From contig NZ_WWCS01000003.1 of assembly GCF_009857535.1 (NCBI RefSeq), positions 1-64,000 on the forward strand: a stretch of DNA of 64,000 bases. The letters run 5' to 3'. Below are positions 8,224-16,971 of this stretch, piece by piece. Positions within the stretch are counted from its first letter, which is position 1, and every line of letters begins with the position of its first letter. A program made the translations under genes and the position numbers. Source of the stretch: Duganella margarita (GTDB lineage Bacteria; Pseudomonadota; Gammaproteobacteria; Burkholderiales; Burkholderiaceae_D). The notes below the pieces were generated by a model, which was given only the letters and a program-made list of their open reading frames with translations, ran no database searches and was not told the origin of the DNA.

Positions 8224-9120
8224 TTACTGCTTGTAGCTTGGCTCGACACGGCCGGCAACGTCCATCGGGATCGCCAGCAGCTTGCCGCTCAGCGGGTACT
8301 GTTGCAGCTCGGCCGCAGGACGGGCGCCGGCGCTGGTGACGTACAGTGTGCGCAGGTCGGCGCCGCCGAAGGCCGGCATGGTTGGGCAGCGTACCGGCAG
8401 CTTGATTTCGTCCAGCAGGTCACCTTGCGGCGACAGCTTGGCGATGCGGGCGCCTTCAAACATCGCGACCCAGTAATTGCCTTCGCTATCGACCGCTGCG
8501 CCGTCCGGACGGCCGCCGTAGTTGTTCTCCTTGTCTGCCGAGAACTGGTGCAGCACTTGCTGGTTGCTGACGGTGCCGGTGGCGACGTCGAAGTCGTAGC
8601 GCGAGACGCGGTGGGCGGCGGTGTCGGCGTGGTACATGGTCTGCTGGTCCGGGCTGAAGCCCAGGCCATTCGAGTTGGTCATGCCGCCGGCCCAGGCCTG
8701 GCGCAGCTTGCCCTGTTCCAGCACGTACATCTCGGCGGCCGGCTTGTCGCGCGGCTCGTAGATGGTGCCGACCCAGAAGCGGCCCGCAGGATCGACGTGG
8801 CCGTCGTTGAAACGGGTGATCGATTGATCGTATGGCGCCGCGATAATCTCGGTCAGTTTGACGTCGTCGCTGCTGGTGTCCAGATGCGCGAAACCGCTGC
8901 GCATGGCGACAACCAGGCCGCCCTGGTCGCTGATGGCCAGCGTGGCCGGCTCGCTGGCCAGCTTCCACGCACGGTGCGCGCCAGTGGCCGGATCGAGACG
9001 GTGCACCGTGAAGGCGGGAATGTCCACCCAGTATAGCGCCTGTTCCTGCGGATGCCACAGCGGGCATTCGCCCGTTTGCATGACGGCGTCGTACGCTACT
9101 GCGATGTGTGAATTGGGCAT
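8224..9120 (-). CDS. SMP-30/gluconolactonase/LRE family protein
   Basis: A 298-residue six-bladed beta-propeller lactonase of the SMP-30 family. Typical motifs are GECPLWHPQEQALYWVDI near the N-terminus (metal-ligand glutamate), RFNDGHVDPAGRFWVGT and NGLGFSPDQQTMYHADT. These enzymes hydrolyse sugar lactones using one divalent metal ion. ATG at 9120 was chosen because MPNSHIAV leads directly into the fold; an upstream in-frame start at 9147 would run into the repeat at 9142. The gene is downstream of pgi in the same direction. No classical 6-phosphogluconolactonase (pgl/devB) is in the zwf cluster, so this protein could supply the lactonase step, or act on free gluconolactone or another aldonolactone. 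Confidence 0.9.
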   Translation of the reverse strand: MPNSHIAVAYDAVMQTGECPLWHPQEQALYWVDIPAFTVHRLDPATGAHRAWKLASEPATLAISDQGGLVVAMRSGFAHLDTSSDDVKLTEIIAAPYDQSITRFNDGHVDPAGRFWVGTIYEPRDKPAAEMYVLEQGKLRQAWAGGMTNSNGLGFSPDQQTMYHADTAAHRVSRYDFDVATGTVSNQQVLHQFSADKENNYGGRPDGAAVDSEGNYWVAMFEGARIAKLSPQGDLLDEIKLPVRCPTMPAFGGADLRTLYVTSAGARPAAELQQYPLSGKLLAIPMDVAGRVEPSYKQ

Positions 9121-9141
9121 GTTAAGTAAGCTTAGATCCCC

Positions 9142-9219
9142 CGTCATTCCCGCGAACGCGGGAATCCATGCTGAGCGTCCTGTCGCGCTCTATGGATTCC
9201 CGCGAACGCGGGAATGACG
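9142..9219. repeat. Dispersed inverted repeat, copy 1
   Basis: Outer arms 9142-9169 and 9192-9219 are reverse complements, and each arm is itself a hairpin (ATTCCCGCGAACGCGGGAAT). It lies between pgi and the lactonase gene. Related copies are at 19784, 21632, 24765 and 57490. The sequence resembles the widespread GTCATTCCCGC-type intergenic repeats of proteobacteria. Confidence 0.85.
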
Positions 9220-9228
9220 AAGGTGGGG

Positions 9229-10881
9229 TTAAATGTGCTGCGCCGCTTTCGCCATGAAGATCAGGCCATTGGTCGAGCTGTCGTGACGTTCCGGTTTCAC
9301 TTCACCGGTCAGTTCCGACTGGATGTTCTTGGCCAGGACTTTGCCCAGCTCCACGCCCCACTGGTCGAAGCTGTTGACGTCCCAGATCACGCCCTGCACA
9401 AAGGTCTTGTGCTCGTACAGCGCGATCAGGGCGCCCAGCGCGCCCGGCGTCAGCTGGTCCATCAAAATGGTGTTGGATGGGCGGTTGCCAGGGAAGGTCT
9501 TGTGCGGCACCAGCGCTTCGATCTGGTCGTCGCTGAGGTTCTGGCCGGCCAGGTCGGCGCGCACTTCGTCGGCGGTTTTACCGGTCATGAAGGCTTCCGA
9601 CTGCGCGAAGCAGTTGGCCAGCAGCGCATCGTGATGGCCCGGCAGGTCATGCGTGGCGCGCAGTGCGGCGATGAAGTCGATCGGCACGATGTCGGTGCCC
9701 TGGTGCAGCAGCTGGAAGTACGCGTGCTGCGCGTTGGTGCCGCACTCGCCCCACACCACCGGGCAGGTGGGCGTATCCACTGCGGCGCCGTTGCGGGTCA
9801 CGCGCTTGCCGTTGGATTCCATGTCCAGCTGTTGCAAGTAGGCGGCAAAGCGGTTCAGGTCCTGATGGTAGGGCGCGATCGACAGCGAGCCGCAGTCGAG
9901 GAACTGGCGGTTCCAGAAGCCGGTCATCGCCAGCAGCACCGGCATGTTCTGTTCCAGCGGCGCTTCGCGGAAGTGTTCATCCATGGCGTGCGCGCCGGCC
10001 AGGAAGTCGCTGAAGTAGCCGAAGCCTACCGCCAGCGCCACCGACAGGCCAATCGCCGACCACACCGAGTAGCGGCCGCCGACCCAGTCCCAGAACGGGA
10101 ACATATTGGCGGTGTCGATGCCGAATTCCCCCACCGCCTTGGTGTTGGTGGAGACGGCCACGAAGTGCTTGGCCAGATTGTCCGCCGTGCCGCCGTTTTG
10201 CAGGAACCAGTCGCGCGCGCTGGTGGCGTTCAGCATGGTCTCGGCGGTGGTGAAGGTCTTCGACGCGATGATGAACAGCGTGGTTTCAGGATGCACCTGC
10301 GCCAGCGCCGCATCCATGTCATGGCCGTCGACGTTGGAGACGAAGTGCATCTTCAGGCGCGGATGCGCGTATGAGCGCAGCGCCAGCACCGCCATTTTCG
10401 GTCCCAGATCCGAGCCGCCGATGCCGACGTTGACGATGTCGGTGATCGGCTTGCCGCTGTAGCCCAGCCACTGGCCGTTGCGCACGCGGTCGGTAAATTC
10501 CTTGACGTGGTCCAGCACGGCGTGGACATCCGCGTTGACATCCTGGCCGTCAACCACCAGTGTCTTGCCGCGCGGCATGCGCAATGCGGTGTGCAGTACG
10601 GCCCGTTGTTCGGTAAGATTGATCTTCTCGCCCCGCAGCATGGCGTCGCGCTGGGCTTCCACGCCGCGCTCGCGGGCCAGATCCAGCAACAGGCCGACGG
10701 TGGTGGCGTCCAAGCGGTTCTTGGAATAATCCAGGAACAGGCCGGCGGCATCGACCGTCAGTTTCGGGAAACGTTGTGCGTCGCTGGCGAACAACTGGCG
10801 CAGTTGCCATTGTTTGGCGTCGACGGCGTGGGATGCGAGGGCTTGGAAGCTGGCAGTGGAAGTGAGTGCAGGCTGGCGCAT
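9229..10881 (-). CDS. pgi: Glucose-6-phosphate isomerase
   Basis: Interconverts glucose-6-phosphate and fructose-6-phosphate. The 550-residue product has the family signatures [16 protein letters not shown] and the C-terminal [12 protein letters not shown] (PGI signature 2). ATG at 10881 gives [15 protein letters not shown], a normal N-terminus; the longer frame to 10950 adds unrelated residues. With edd-eda, pgi allows fructose-6-phosphate to return to the Entner-Doudoroff route. A HexR-like site 48 bp upstream suggests co-regulation with zwf and edd. The lactonase gene follows on the same strand after a repeat element. Confidence 0.97.
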   Translation of the reverse strand: MRQPALTSTASFQALASHAVDAKQWQLRQLFASDAQRFPKLTVDAAGLFLDYSKNRLDATTVGLLLDLARERGVEAQRDAMLRGEKINLTEQRAVLHTALRMPRGKTLVVDGQDVNADVHAVLDHVKEFTDRVRNGQWLGYSGKPITDIVNVGIGGSDLGPKMAVLALRSYAHPRLKMHFVSNVDGHDMDAALAQVHPETTLFIIASKTFTTAETMLNATSARDWFLQNGGTADNLAKHFVAVSTNTKAVGEFGIDTANMFPFWDWVGGRYSVWSAIGLSVALAVGFGYFSDFLAGAHAMDEHFREAPLEQNMPVLLAMTGFWNRQFLDCGSLSIAPYHQDLNRFAAYLQQLDMESNGKRVTRNGAAVDTPTCPVVWGECGTNAQHAYFQLLHQGTDIVPIDFIAALRATHDLPGHHDALLANCFAQSEAFMTGKTADEVRADLAGQNLSDDQIEALVPHKTFPGNRPSNTILMDQLTPGALGALIALYEHKTFVQGVIWDVNSFDQWGVELGKVLAKNIQSELTGEVKPERHDSSTNGLIFMAKAAQHI

Positions 10882-10928
10882 AATGTTGGCAGATGGAGAA
10901 GGATGGTCGAATGATACAGGAAAAACAG

Positions 10929-10941
10929 GTAAATTCACTAC
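10929..10941 (-). promoter_or_regulatory. Candidate HexR operator, pgi
   Basis: The top strand reads GTAAATTCACTAC, differing at one base from zwf site B. It lies 48 bp upstream of the pgi start in the pgi-edd divergent region. Confidence 0.55.
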
Positions 10942-11066
10942 GGTTTGCATACCGTGCCCGAATATTTACGCCTGTAAAACGGATGGTTACGCCGTGTTGC
11001 TGATCGCCAGCGCAAGCCAGCCGAAGCCCGTCAACTATATAGAAAGGGCGGCGGGTTTCAAGATTT

Positions 11067-11082
11067 TGTAGTAAAATTTCAC
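11067..11082 (+). promoter_or_regulatory. Candidate HexR operator, edd
   Basis: Reads TGTAGTAAAATTTCAC, 24 bp before the edd start codon. The first 14 bases equal zwf site A in reverse complement. Its position just before the ribosome binding site fits repression by blocking transcription. Confidence 0.65.
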
Positions 11083-11106
11083 GGAATCCATTCATAAGGA
11101 ACGATC

Positions 11107-13032
11107 ATGGCGTTGCATCCAGTCCTGGAAACTGTCACCAATCGCATTATTCAGCGTAGCAAACCTTCGCGCGGCGCGTATCTGGCGCATCTCGAAGCGG
11201 CCCGCGTCAAAGGCGGCCCGCAGCGCGGCACGCTGGCCTGTACCAATCTGGCGCACGGCTTTGCCGCTTTCCCCGCCAACGATAAATTGGTGCTGAAAGA
11301 GATCAAGAAGCCATCGGTGGCGATTATTTCGGCCTACAACGACATGCTGTCGGCGCACCAGCCGTTCGAGCGCTATCCAGAGATTATCAAACAAGCCGTG
11401 CGCGAAGTCGGTGCGGTGGCGCAGTTTGCCGGCGGTACGCCTGCCATGTGTGACGGCGTCACGCAGGGACAGCCGGGCATGGAATTGTCGCTGTTCTCGC
11501 GTGACGCGATTGCCATGTCGGCCGCCATCGCGCTGTCGCACAATATGTTCGATTCGGCGGTGTACCTGGGCGTGTGCGACAAGATCGTGCCGGGCCTGCT
11601 GATCGGCGCGCTGCACTTCGGCCACCTGCCGGCGGTGTTCGTGCCGGCCGGTCCGATGACCACCGGCCTGTCGAATTCCGAGAAAGCCAAGATCCGCCAG
11701 CTGTACGCGCAGGGCAAGGTTGGCCGCGCCGAACTGCTGGAAGGCGAGTCGCAGTCCTACCACGGCGCCGGCACCTGTACCTTCTACGGCACCGCCAACA
11801 GCAATCAGATGCTGATGGAAGTCATGGGCCTGCACCTGCCGGGCGCCGCTTTCATCACCCCGAACACGCCGCTGCGCGATGAGCTGACCAAGGCTGCCGC
11901 ACAACGCGCCGCCGTCATTTCGGATCAGGGCAACGAATACATCCCGGTTGGCCATGTGGTCGATGAGAAGGCCATCGTCAACGCCATCGTCGCGCTGCTG
12001 GCCACCGGCGGCTCGACCAACCACACGCTGCACCTGCCGGCGATCGCCAAGGCAGCCGGCATCGTGATCGACTGGAACGACTTCGACGAGTTGTCGAAAG
12101 TGGTGCCGCTGCTGTGCCGCATCTACCCGAACGGCGAAGCGGACGTGAACCACTTCCACGCTGCCGGCAGCACCGGTTTCGTCATCCGCGAACTGCTGGC
12201 AGCCGGCCTGCTGCACGACGACGTCACCACCATCCTGGGCAAGGGCCTGAGCAAGCACTGCGCCGAGCCGTTCCTGGGCGAAAACGACAAAGGCGTGGTG
12301 TTCAAGCCATCGCCGGCGGAATCGGGCGACGAAAAAGTGCTGCGCAAGCACGACAATCCATTCTCGCCGGACGGCGGCATGGTGCTGGTGCAGGGTAACC
12401 TGGGCCGCGCCGTGATGAAGGTATCGGCCGTCAAGCCGCATCACCGCACGGTGGAAGCGCCGGCGCTGGTGTTCAATTCGCAGGAAGACTTCATGGACGC
12501 GTACAAGACCGGTCAGCTGGACCGCGACTTCGTGGCCGTGCTGCGCTTCCAGGGCCCGCGCGCCAACGGCATGCCGGAACTGCACGCGCTGACCCCGGCG
12601 CTGGCCAACCTGCAGGACGCCGGCCGCAAAGTGGCGCTGGTGACCGACGGCCGCATGTCCGGCGCGTCGGGCAAGGTGCCGGCGGCGATCCACGTGTCGC
12701 CTGAGATCCTGGCCGGTGGTCCACTGGGCCTGGTGCGCGACGGCGATATCATCAAGGTGTGCGCCGAAACCGGCACGCTGGAAGCGCTGGTCGATTCGGC
12801 CGTATGGCACGCGCGCTCGATGGCGCATGCCGATATGTCGATCAACCAGATCGGCATGGGCCGCGAATTGTTCTCGATGTTCCGCAACAGCGTATGCGAA
12901 GCCGAGAAGGGTGCGACCACGTTCCCGCTGCCGTCGCCGATTGGCACCACGGTGGGCCTGCATGACAAAGAACCGGTCGGTAACACCGTGCCGGGTTCCG
13001 ACGAAGATTTCTCGACGAAGAAAGCAACCTAA
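11107..13032 (+). CDS. edd: Phosphogluconate dehydratase
   Basis: Dehydrates 6-phosphogluconate to 2-keto-3-deoxy-6-phosphogluconate, the first committed Entner-Doudoroff step. The 641-residue product is an IlvD/Edd family [4Fe-4S] enzyme. Both family signatures are visible: [11 protein letters not shown] in the first third, and [20 protein letters not shown] near residue 520. A clear AAGGA precedes the ATG by 6 nt. eda begins 2 bp after its stop, so the two are one operon, and a HexR-like site lies between the promoter region and the start codon. Confidence 0.97.
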   Translation: MALHPVLETVTNRIIQRSKPSRGAYLAHLEAARVKGGPQRGTLACTNLAHGFAAFPANDKLVLKEIKKPSVAIISAYNDMLSAHQPFERYPEIIKQAVREVGAVAQFAGGTPAMCDGVTQGQPGMELSLFSRDAIAMSAAIALSHNMFDSAVYLGVCDKIVPGLLIGALHFGHLPAVFVPAGPMTTGLSNSEKAKIRQLYAQGKVGRAELLEGESQSYHGAGTCTFYGTANSNQMLMEVMGLHLPGAAFITPNTPLRDELTKAAAQRAAVISDQGNEYIPVGHVVDEKAIVNAIVALLATGGSTNHTLHLPAIAKAAGIVIDWNDFDELSKVVPLLCRIYPNGEADVNHFHAAGSTGFVIRELLAAGLLHDDVTTILGKGLSKHCAEPFLGENDKGVVFKPSPAESGDEKVLRKHDNPFSPDGGMVLVQGNLGRAVMKVSAVKPHHRTVEAPALVFNSQEDFMDAYKTGQLDRDFVAVLRFQGPRANGMPELHALTPALANLQDAGRKVALVTDGRMSGASGKVPAAIHVSPEILAGGPLGLVRDGDIIKVCAETGTLEALVDSAVWHARSMAHADMSINQIGMGRELFSMFRNSVCEAEKGATTFPLPSPIGTTVGLHDKEPVGNTVPGSDEDFSTKKAT

Positions 13033-13034
13033 TC

Positions 13035-13658
13035 ATGACCATGACTCTGCTCGACATTATGCGTACCTCGGCCGTGATCCCAGTGATCGCGATTGACGAC
13101 CCTGAACATGCCGTGCCGCTGGCGAAAGCGCTGGTGGCCGGCGGCATCCGCGTGCTGGAAGTCACGCTACGCACCAAGCATGGCCTGGGCGCGATCAAGG
13201 CGATGAGCGCAGTGGAAGGCGCCATCGTCGGCGTCGGCACGCTGACGCAGCCGGAAGAATTTGCTGCCGCGCGCGATGCGGGTGCGGTGTTCGGCGTATC
13301 GCCGGGCCTGACGGCCGCGCTGATCGCCGCCGCCAAGAGCAGCGGTCTGCCGCTGCTGCCGGGCGTGATGACGCCGTCGGAAGTGATGGCGGCGCGTGAA
13401 CAGGGCTTCCGTCAACTGAAGCTGTTCCCGGCGGTGCCGGCGGGCGGCGTCGGCATGCTGAGCGCGATCAACGGCCCGCTGCCGGACGTCACCTTCTGCC
13501 CGACCGGCGGCATCTCGCAAGAGACGGCGTCGCAGTTCCTGGCGCTGAAGAACGTCGCCTGCGTGGGCGGTTCGTGGCTGACGCCAAAAGACGCCATCGC
13601 CGCCGGCGACTGGGGCCGCATCACCGACCTGGCAAAAGCCGCCAGCGGCCTGCGTTAA
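13035..13658 (+). CDS. eda: KDPG/KHG aldolase
   Basis: Cleaves 2-keto-3-deoxy-6-phosphogluconate to pyruvate and glyceraldehyde-3-phosphate. The 207-residue class I aldolase keeps E42 and R46 (VLEVTLRT) and the Schiff-base lysine K129 (RQLKLFPA), plus the phosphate loop CPTGGIS. It starts 2 bp after edd, so translation is probably coupled. A weak GGCCCAC/GTGGGCC inverted repeat downstream (13669-13704) lacks a T-tract. Confidence 0.97.
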   Translation: MTMTLLDIMRTSAVIPVIAIDDPEHAVPLAKALVAGGIRVLEVTLRTKHGLGAIKAMSAVEGAIVGVGTLTQPEEFAAARDAGAVFGVSPGLTAALIAAAKSSGLPLLPGVMTPSEVMAAREQGFRQLKLFPAVPAGGVGMLSAINGPLPDVTFCPTGGISQETASQFLALKNVACVGGSWLTPKDAIAAGDWGRITDLAKAASGLR

Positions 13659-13715
13659 TTTGTAGTCAGGCCCACTCCAGGCCGAAGGGCAGTGCGGGTG
13701 GGCCGGTGGATCTTC

Positions 13716-14027
13716 TTAGCCACTCAGCTTGTTGTACAGCGTACCGGGCCAGCGTTGCGTGATGCGGCTACAGTGCATCTCGAACTCGTCGCCGTCCTTG
13801 GTTTTGGTGGCGTGGAAGTGGTTGATGGCGATGCGGGTCGCGTCCTGCAGCGCGCCGGCTTCTGTGATCTGCTTGGGCAGCGGTTCATCCCGGATGTGCA
13901 ACAGGTACTCGACGCGTTTGGGATCGGTGTTTTCGTCATACCAGATCTCAACCCGAATGCTGTCGTAATCATGCTCGCTCTCGGCATGACATCGTCCATG
14001 CCGCTTGGTCTCAAATTTAAACCGCAT
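13716..14027 (-). CDS. Hypothetical protein
   Basis: I do not recognise this family. The 103-residue product from ATG at 14027 (an alternative ATG at 14048 adds seven residues) is rich in charged residues and histidine, with no signal peptide or membrane segment. The central part (SIRVEIWYDENTDPKRVEYLLHI) looks like a beta-strand pair. It converges on eda and lies beside the brnTA pair, in a stretch of lower GC than the metabolic genes around it, so it may belong to a small acquired island. Confidence 0.6.
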   Translation of the reverse strand: MRFKFETKRHGRCHAESEHDYDSIRVEIWYDENTDPKRVEYLLHIRDEPLPKQITEAGALQDATRIAINHFHATKTKDGDEFEMHCSRITQRWPGTLYNKLSG

Positions 14028-14095
14028 CGCGCTCCTCCGTTGATACACGGGATCAGCGTAGCATGCTTACCGGGCACGCGAAATATGCTTGCAAA

Positions 14096-14314
14096 TCAGT
14101 AGTGTTTAGATTCCTGGGGAGGTATCGCGCTGTGTTTCATCGTTTCTCTTAAAGCGTCGTTAATCAAGCCTTGATAACCACGTCCCTGTGCCTGTGCTTT
14201 GGTGCAGAAGAAGGCGTAGACGTCATCATCCAGCCAGATTGAGGTGTGGGTTTTTCCTTCTGTGGATAATACGGGACCGTGTTGTCCTTTGCTGAAATCA
14301 TAATCTTTGCGCAT
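14096..14314 (-). CDS. brnA: BrnA-family antitoxin
   Basis: A 72-residue protein opening with MRKDYDFSKGQHGPV and containing THTSIWLDDDVYAFF and GYQGLINDALRETM, the ribbon-helix-helix pattern of BrnA antitoxins. BrnA binds and neutralises the BrnT RNase and represses the shared promoter. Its start overlaps the end of brnT by 17 bp, the usual brnTA order with the toxin first. GC is visibly lower than in the neighbours. Confidence 0.85.
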   Translation of the reverse strand: MRKDYDFSKGQHGPVLSTEGKTHTSIWLDDDVYAFFCTKAQAQGRGYQGLINDALRETMKHSAIPPQESKHY

Positions 14315-14588
14315 AATATTGCTCCGCTTCGCCTTTGCTGGCCTTGCGCGCGGAAATCAGTCGAGTGCGTGTGCCGCGCGGTGTATGAATGACGATCAGA
14401 ACTCTTCCACTGGCGTCAGCGCCGAGCGTTGAAAAGCGCTGCTCATTAGCGATCCGAGTGTCTTCGGTGGTAATGGCGAGTTGGTCGTATAGCGCTTGTT
14501 CGGCCTGAGCAAAACTGACCCGGTGCTTGCGCAGATTTGCTCGCTCTTTTCTCGGATCGAATTCGACGTCGTTGAATTGATTATGCAT
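14298..14588 (-). CDS. brnT: BrnT-family toxin
   Basis: A 96-residue protein with the BrnT pattern: FDPRKERANLRKHRVSFAQAE at the N-terminus, a central beta-sheet with GRVLIVIHTPRGTRTRLISARKAS, and a terminal KGEAEQYYAQRL helix. BrnT is a RelE-fold ribonuclease that inhibits translation. All the segments expected of an intact toxin are present. Upstream of brnA in a two-gene operon. Confidence 0.87.
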   Translation of the reverse strand: MHNQFNDVEFDPRKERANLRKHRVSFAQAEQALYDQLAITTEDTRIANEQRFSTLGADASGRVLIVIHTPRGTRTRLISARKASKGEAEQYYAQRL

Positions 14589-14632
14589 CGACTATCTATA
14601 TAGTCAAGCGAAGCCCAGTATGTTGTGCTTGG

Positions 14633-16042
14633 TCAAAGCCGCATCTGCAAGCCGATTGGCGACATGGTAAAGCCGTCAAGTTCCTGTGGTTCCGCGCCGC
14701 TGGCGGTTGCTATCGACGCGATGTCGAAGCTCGATAGCAGCATCGCGCTGGCGAGTTTGATTTCCAGTAGCGCCAGATAACGTCCCGGACAGGTGCGCAC
14801 GCCGGCGCCGAAGGGCATCGATACCTGTTTGTTCATCGGCTGTGCGGCGCCGGCCAGCCAGCGTTCGGGATGGAAGTCGGCGGCGTCGGCAACGAAGTTG
14901 TTCGATACGCTGTCGTTCCGCATCACGCACCATACCAGGCTGCCCTTCGGCACTTGCACATCGCCGACCACGCTGTCGCGCAGTGCTTCCAGCGGAATGA
15001 ATGGCGCCACCGGTTTGAGGCGCATGGCTTCCTGCGCGCAGGCGTCGAGATAATCCAGGCCGTCCATCTGCTCGATGGTGAACGCGCGCGGATCGGGCGC
15101 CACGCGCAGCACTTCGTCGCGCGCCTTTTGCATCGCAGCGGGATTCTGCTGCAACAGATACAGCATCCACGCCAGCGTGTTGCTGGTGGTGTCCTCACCG
15201 GCCAGCAGCATGGTGGCGACGTTGCCGGCCACCGCCACGTCATCGACGCCGCTGCCGCCTTCATCTGCCGCGCAGATCATCGCTTCCAGCAGATTGGCCG
15301 GACGCACGCGCCGCTCCGGTTCCGCCGCCAGCCGCGCGCGGGCGGTGGCGATCAGGCCATCGATGGACTGGTTCAGCGCCATCAGGCTGGCGTCCAGCTG
15401 GCGGTCCTGCGGCAGTCTCACATAGCGCCAGTAAGGGAACAGCGCCATCGAACGGCGCGCCACGGCCGGCAGCACAATGTCCATATGACGCTGGATCACA
15501 TCCTCGCCGCCGTCGATGGTATTGACGTCGCTGCCAAACGCCAGCCCGGCGATGATGTCGACGCTGAAGCGCTTCAAGTCCTCGGTCAGGTCGATGACGC
15601 GGCCGTCGCGAGCGGCCCGCTGCCAGTGCTGTTGCAGCCGCAGCCCCACCGCCACCAGCGACGGGAAATACGCCTTTACCGCATGCGGCGCCAGCGCCGT
15701 CATCACCATGCGCCGCTGGTCGCGCCACGCCGCGCCTTCGGCCAGGAACAAGCCGGGACGGCCACCCATTTCGTCCGACACGGTAGCGGTGATGGAGGGG
15801 CGGCGGAAGCCATCCGGCCGGTCGCGCAGCACCGCGCTCACCAGTTCATGCGACGCCACCACCAGCATTTGCGTGCGGCCAAAGCTGATCTTGAACAGCG
15901 GGCCGTATTGCCTGGCCCAGCCTTCCAGGTCCTGATGCAGTCGCGTGGGCGTTATCTGCGGCAGGTTGCCGGCCAGCGGCCATGGACGTGGTCCGGGCAG
16001 GTCGGCGATGTGGCGAAGTTCGGCTGCAATGGTGTTATACAT
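14633..16042 (-). CDS. Cytochrome P450
   Basis: A 469-residue soluble P450 monooxygenase. The I-helix oxygen-activation motif AGEDTT, the K-helix ExxR (EAMR) and the heme-binding loop FGAGVRTCPGR with thiolate ligand C418 are intact. Start at 16042 has a good upstream AAGGAG. No ferredoxin or reductase gene is adjacent, so redox partners are elsewhere. It is divergent from an AraC-family regulator 95 bp away, which probably controls it. Substrate is unknown; the sequence resembles the bacterial CYP families that act on fatty acids or terpenoid-like compounds only in general fold. Confidence 0.94.
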   Translation of the reverse strand: MYNTIAAELRHIADLPGPRPWPLAGNLPQITPTRLHQDLEGWARQYGPLFKISFGRTQMLVVASHELVSAVLRDRPDGFRRPSITATVSDEMGGRPGLFLAEGAAWRDQRRMVMTALAPHAVKAYFPSLVAVGLRLQQHWQRAARDGRVIDLTEDLKRFSVDIIAGLAFGSDVNTIDGGEDVIQRHMDIVLPAVARRSMALFPYWRYVRLPQDRQLDASLMALNQSIDGLIATARARLAAEPERRVRPANLLEAMICAADEGGSGVDDVAVAGNVATMLLAGEDTTSNTLAWMLYLLQQNPAAMQKARDEVLRVAPDPRAFTIEQMDGLDYLDACAQEAMRLKPVAPFIPLEALRDSVVGDVQVPKGSLVWCVMRNDSVSNNFVADAADFHPERWLAGAAQPMNKQVSMPFGAGVRTCPGRYLALLEIKLASAMLLSSFDIASIATASGAEPQELDGFTMSPIGLQMRL

Positions 16043-16137
16043 GGCTGCTCCTTAGTTGACGATGGCCCAGTGTGCGCCTGACTACATTCGTTGTATTGAA
16101 TGATTCCGACATCGGCTCCTGGTATAAACTGCCTGGC

Positions 16138-16971
16138 ATGGAACCTACGACCCGACTGATTTTTCCGCGCAAATCGCTGGCATCGTGCGTGCGGGCGACC
16201 ATCGTTCGCAGCACGGTGGAGACGCCGCTGGCCAGCGATGGCGACCGCCTCAATCACTATCCGGCCACGCCGCATTGCTGGGTGACGTTCTACATCGAAG
16301 GCGACACGGAAGTGCTGCTGCCAGAGGACGCGCCGCAGGAACGCTTCCGCGCCGTCTTCGGCGGACCGCAGACGCGACCGATCACCACCTACAATCCCGG
16401 CCCGGTGCGCATGCTGATGGTGATGTTTTATCCGCACGCGCTGCATGCGCTGTGCGGCATCGACGTGGCGGAGTGGGTGGACCGTTGGGATGACATCAAG
16501 GCGCTGGGTCCCGAGTGGCAGGCGCTGGCCGATGCGGTACTGGCCGCGCCGGACGATGCGGCGCGGCTGGCGCTGGTCGATAATTTCCTGGAGCCGCGCT
16601 GGCAGGCCGCGCGTCCCGGCGGCGCAGGCGCCATCGCCGGCGACTGGGTGCGCCATCTGGCCACCGAGGTTGCGGACACCGCGCTGGGACGCGGCGTGCG
16701 CAATATCGAGCGCCGCATCAAGGCCCGCGCCGGACAGCCGATGCGCAAGCTGCTGCGCCGCCAGCGCGCCGAGCACACCTTCTTCGAGGCGCGTGAGGAT
16801 TACCTGTCCGGCAAAGCCGTATGGTCCGACATCGCCGCGCGCGGCGGCTATTCGGACCAGGCACATTTTTGCCGCGAAGCGCGCGAAATCACTGGCCGCA
16901 CGCCGCTGGAACTGGCGCGCGTGCTGGCCTCCAGCGACGAAAGCTACTGGATTTACCGCGTCTGGACTTAG
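16138..16971 (+). CDS. AraC-family transcriptional regulator
   Basis: A 277-residue protein with a C-terminal AraC helix-turn-helix pair (about residues 190-265), including WSDIAARGGYSDQAHFCREA and the closing FxREITGxTP-like EITGRTPLEL. The N-terminal half is an effector domain with no strong assignment. ATG at 16138 is chosen; an in-frame start at 16072 would place extra residues inside the divergent promoter region. The opposed P450 gene is the likely target. It ends with a 4-bp convergent overlap with the GGDEF gene. Confidence 0.88.
   Translation: MEPTTRLIFPRKSLASCVRATIVRSTVETPLASDGDRLNHYPATPHCWVTFYIEGDTEVLLPEDAPQERFRAVFGGPQTRPITTYNPGPVRMLMVMFYPHALHALCGIDVAEWVDRWDDIKALGPEWQALADAVLAAPDDAARLALVDNFLEPRWQAARPGGAGAIAGDWVRHLATEVADTALGRGVRNIERRIKARAGQPMRKLLRRQRAEHTFFEAREDYLSGKAVWSDIAARGGYSDQAHFCREAREITGRTPLELARVLASSDESYWIYRVWT

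Noticed and set aside
9142..9219. Possible CRISPR or tandem-repeat array
   Set aside because: The element is one inverted repeat per site, without regular spacers.
11092..12963. A 623-codon minus-strand frame opposite edd
   Set aside because: Antisense shadow of a strongly supported gene; Arg/His/Gln-rich with no motif.
13669..13704. Intrinsic terminator after eda
   Set aside because: A 7-bp GGCCCAC/GTGGGCC stem with a 22-nt loop and no T-tract is too weak to call.
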